A stretch of DNA of 34,453 nucleotides, from NCBI GenBank assembly GCA_043820985.1, contig JBDRDH010000206.1:1-34453 (forward strand), read 5' to 3'. The translations under genes were made by a program, and so were the position numbers. Position 1 is the first letter of the stretch. Each line of letters begins with the position of its first letter. Below the pieces are notes generated by a model. The model saw only the letters and a list, made by a program, of their open reading frames with translations, was not told the origin of the DNA and made no database searches. This document shows positions 32,416-34,453 of this stretch, piece after piece. The DNA comes from JAAYXS01 sp043820985 (lineage in GTDB: Bacteria > Planctomycetota > Phycisphaerae > UBA1845 > Fen-1342).

Positions 32416-34266
32416 GTGGATTGTCGTCGAGGAGCTTATGTACTACTCACTGGCGGCCTCTGTTGCCTGGTGCTCGTCGCCTGCGACAGATCGCCGCAAT
32501 CTGATGATATATTGCATGACTGGCGCCGGCTGACTCCGCACGCCGTGGCGGAACAACTTGATCAGGTATTGTCGCCTGGGGCCCGGGATATGGCGTACTG
32601 GGGTGAGAAACCAATCCTGCCGGCGTTGTACGGCTACTCAGCGCAACCGCGCTATACCAAGAAGATGCGCGACCAGGTGACACGCATGAAGCGGGGCGAA
32701 TTTTGTGCCACGGCGGCGTTTGGCTGGCAGCCGCTAGGCGTGCCGCCACCGTGGGATATAAACCCGCCGAACAACAACACCTGGGATTTCGATCGTCATT
32801 CGCTGGTCTGGACGGTTCCGCTGATCAATGCCTGGGTAATCGAAAATGACGATGAAGCGCTACAACTATGGCTGACGATTATCACGGATTGGATCGAGCA
32901 CAACAGTACCGCGCCGGGCGCTTCCGCGTACGCCTGGAACGATCACGCCGTCGCTCATCGGGTACGCCTGCTGTGTTGGTTTTGGGAACTCTGGCGGGTC
33001 AGTAACGCGTATGATCCGGAGTTGGCACCGACCTTGATCGGCATGATCTATCAACACGCACTATTCCTCGGCGATCCGGCGGTCTATCCGGCCGACTCAA
33101 ATCATGCCTTGAGCATGACCGGTTCACTACTGGCCGCCGCCGTAACTTTTCCCGAATTTGATCGCGCCGAGCAATGGCGGCAACTGGGTCTCAAACGGTT
33201 GGCGGATTACGTCGCGGCGCACTTCAGCGGAAAGGGTGTGCACCTCGAACAATCGCCGGGCTATCACGGCTATTGCCTGCGTGTCCTGGAGTCCATTGTT
33301 CGCTTCCTGTATGAAACCGGCCAACAGCTTGCGCCTGAAACCGAAGTTCGCTTGCGCCGCGCCGCCGCCGTCTGGCCGTACCTGGTCAAGCCGGACGGGC
33401 GCGTGCCATCCGTGGGCGACACACAACCCAAGCGCACGCGTGCCACCACGACCGTGGGGAAGTTACTGGGTGACAAACCGGTGGCTGGTGAGGAGATCGG
33501 CCTGTTGCCCAATCCGCGTGACGATAGCCGGTGTTTTCTGCTCTGTGAACGCGCCGGCTATGCGCTCTTCCGGCCGCCCTTGGATGCCGGTCCGGGATGC
33601 GCGGATACGTTCATCCTGTTCAAGTGTAACTCGTTCGATGTGCACCTGCATCACGATCCGCTCTCGTTCGTGCTCTATGGCCGTGGTCGAGACTGGTTCG
33701 TCGATCCCGGCCAGTATAACTACGAGTACGGGTCTCCCGGCCGCGAATATGTCTGTAGTTCTCGCGCCCACACCGTGCTCCTGGTCGACCATCGGGACTT
33801 CGATCTACGCCCGGTTGAGGTAGTGGCCAGCGGCCGCACGAATGAGTGCGATTTTGTGCAGGTCGCACACGAATTAACGTCAGCCCGCCACACACGCACA
33901 TTCCGCTACCTTCCGCCTTACCGCGTTGAAATCATTGATGAGGCCCGGTCCACTGATGGGCAACCACACATCTTCACGCTCTTGTTTCAGGTGGCCCCGG
34001 ATCTGGAAGTCAAGTTGCTTCCGGCCGGCGATGTTCGGCTGACGGCTCCTGATGGCACCTCGTGCCTGATCACCCCTTGCGGGCAGACACGCGGCACCTG
34101 GCGGATCGTCCGCGGCCAGACCGAGCCCCATTACCAGGGCTGGTACTCCCCGGAGTTTAACAAGCTGGTACCCAGCCCCACCCTCTTTTACGAACCAAAC
34201 ACCCCCCTGGACCACGTAAAGTTCGAAACGCACATCGAACTGCGGTGTTCCAGCGAAGCTGATTAA
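32416..34266 (+). CDS. Heparinase II/III-family polysaccharide lyase-like lipoprotein
   Basis: 616 residues from a GTG at 32416, 12 bases after the permease stop, with GAGGA upstream. A lipoprotein signal ends LVLVAC (Cys23). Residues ~35-330 are an alpha/alpha-toroid like alginate and heparin lyases (NNNTWDFDRHSLVW, YAWNDHAVAHRV, NHALSMTGSLLAAA, GVHLEQSPGYHGYCLRV). Residues ~370-610 match the heparinase II/III beta-sandwich: HLHHDPLSFVLYG, DWFVDPGQYNY, REYVCSSRAHTVLLVD. Asn/His and Tyr in the toroid could form the usual lyase active site. It may cut a uronic-acid-containing glycan at the surface, feeding the transporter. Substrate not known. Confidence 0.87.
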   Translation: MDCRRGAYVLLTGGLCCLVLVACDRSPQSDDILHDWRRLTPHAVAEQLDQVLSPGARDMAYWGEKPILPALYGYSAQPRYTKKMRDQVTRMKRGEFCATAAFGWQPLGVPPPWDINPPNNNTWDFDRHSLVWTVPLINAWVIENDDEALQLWLTIITDWIEHNSTAPGASAYAWNDHAVAHRVRLLCWFWELWRVSNAYDPELAPTLIGMIYQHALFLGDPAVYPADSNHALSMTGSLLAAAVTFPEFDRAEQWRQLGLKRLADYVAAHFSGKGVHLEQSPGYHGYCLRVLESIVRFLYETGQQLAPETEVRLRRAAAVWPYLVKPDGRVPSVGDTQPKRTRATTTVGKLLGDKPVAGEEIGLLPNPRDDSRCFLLCERAGYALFRPPLDAGPGCADTFILFKCNSFDVHLHHDPLSFVLYGRGRDWFVDPGQYNYEYGSPGREYVCSSRAHTVLLVDHRDFDLRPVEVVASGRTNECDFVQVAHELTSARHTRTFRYLPPYRVEIIDEARSTDGQPHIFTLLFQVAPDLEVKLLPAGDVRLTAPDGTSCLITPCGQTRGTWRIVRGQTEPHYQGWYSPEFNKLVPSPTLFYEPNTPLDHVKFETHIELRCSSEAD

Positions 34267-34277
34267 AGTGCAACGTT

Positions 34278-34305
34278 AATCCTCGCTGGCGCTTCGGGCT
34301 CGGAT
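34278..34305. repeat. Solitary arm of the 22-bp repeat family
   Basis: 34284-34305 is identical over 22 bases to the right arm at 25347-25368. Extended to 34278, it matches the reverse complement of 25285-25313 with only one missing C. No second arm follows within the window. It lies 11 bases after the stop of the heparinase-family gene, so the GH127 operon is bracketed by one full and one half copy. Confidence 0.8.
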
Positions 34306-34453
34306 TGGGTGGCACGGCCGTGTCGGCAATTCTGTCCGGGATTTTGGCAAATTGACCCTAACATAATCCGAACTTGCGCAATGCGGCGTTTGTTGTTGTA
34401 ATCTCGTCGTGGCCAGACACAGAAAGAATGTCGACACGATCGAGCTTGGCAAG

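Noticed and set aside
34409..34453. A GTG-started frame at the right edge
   Set aside because: Only about 15 codons are visible, with no ribosome site and no recognisable start of a family.
1..34453. CRISPR arrays, tRNA and rRNA genes, insertion sequences
   Set aside because: No evenly spaced repeat-spacer series, no cloverleaf-like or rRNA-like segments, and no transposase or integrase coding sequence were seen on either strand.

Overview
The window looks like a chromosomal segment of a planctomycete (Planctomycetota, perhaps Phycisphaerae). The evidence is a GC-rich composition, secreted proteins ending in planctomycete-style dockerins (GDMNCDG ... DINGDG ... DIDGF), short palindromic intergenic repeats that I associate with such genomes, and a mixture of polymer-degrading and energy genes. 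The assignment is inferred from family character, not from a marker gene. No rRNA, tRNA, CRISPR array, transposase or phage gene was seen.

Left part (1-14118). A secreted S8 subtilase (minus strand, cut by the left edge) faces a plus-strand group: a tandem UspA-like protein, an ArsB/NhaD-superfamily ion transporter and a SAM methyltransferase. A block of secreted proteins follows. It holds an LVIVD-repeat protein with a C-terminal dockerin (minus), two tandem small secreted paralogues (plus; the first is broken by a one-base frameshift) and a 1609-residue protein mixing PPC-like domains, P-domains, an apparently undescribed ~65-residue repeat and a dockerin (minus).

Middle part (14346-21219, minus strand). 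This is a compact hydrogenase operon read hypA-hypB-hoxF-hoxU-hoxY-hoxH-hoxW-receiver, closed by a good intrinsic terminator. It encodes an NAD-reducing, soluble group-3d type [NiFe] hydrogenase: HoxF/HoxU form the diaphorase, HoxY/HoxH the hydrogenase, HoxW the large-subunit endopeptidase and HypA/HypB deliver nickel. A stand-alone receiver protein overlaps the end of hoxW. A palindromic repeat sits between hypB and hoxF and supplies the hypB stop codon. HypC, D, E and F are not in the window.

Right part (21543-34266). An HExxH protein (minus) and an APH-like kinase (plus) are divergent, followed by a solitary HlyD-type membrane-fusion protein. A tight plus-strand operon comes last: a GH127 beta-L-arabinofuranosidase-like enzyme, a YtfQ-like sugar-binding lipoprotein, a YtfR-like double ATPase, two permeases (YtfT- and YjfF-like) and a heparinase II/III-family lipoprotein. 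Together these suggest capture and import of furanose sugars, probably L-arabinofuranose released from plant or algal glycans. A perfect 22-bp inverted repeat precedes this operon and a solitary copy of one arm follows it, so the operon is flanked by one repeat family.
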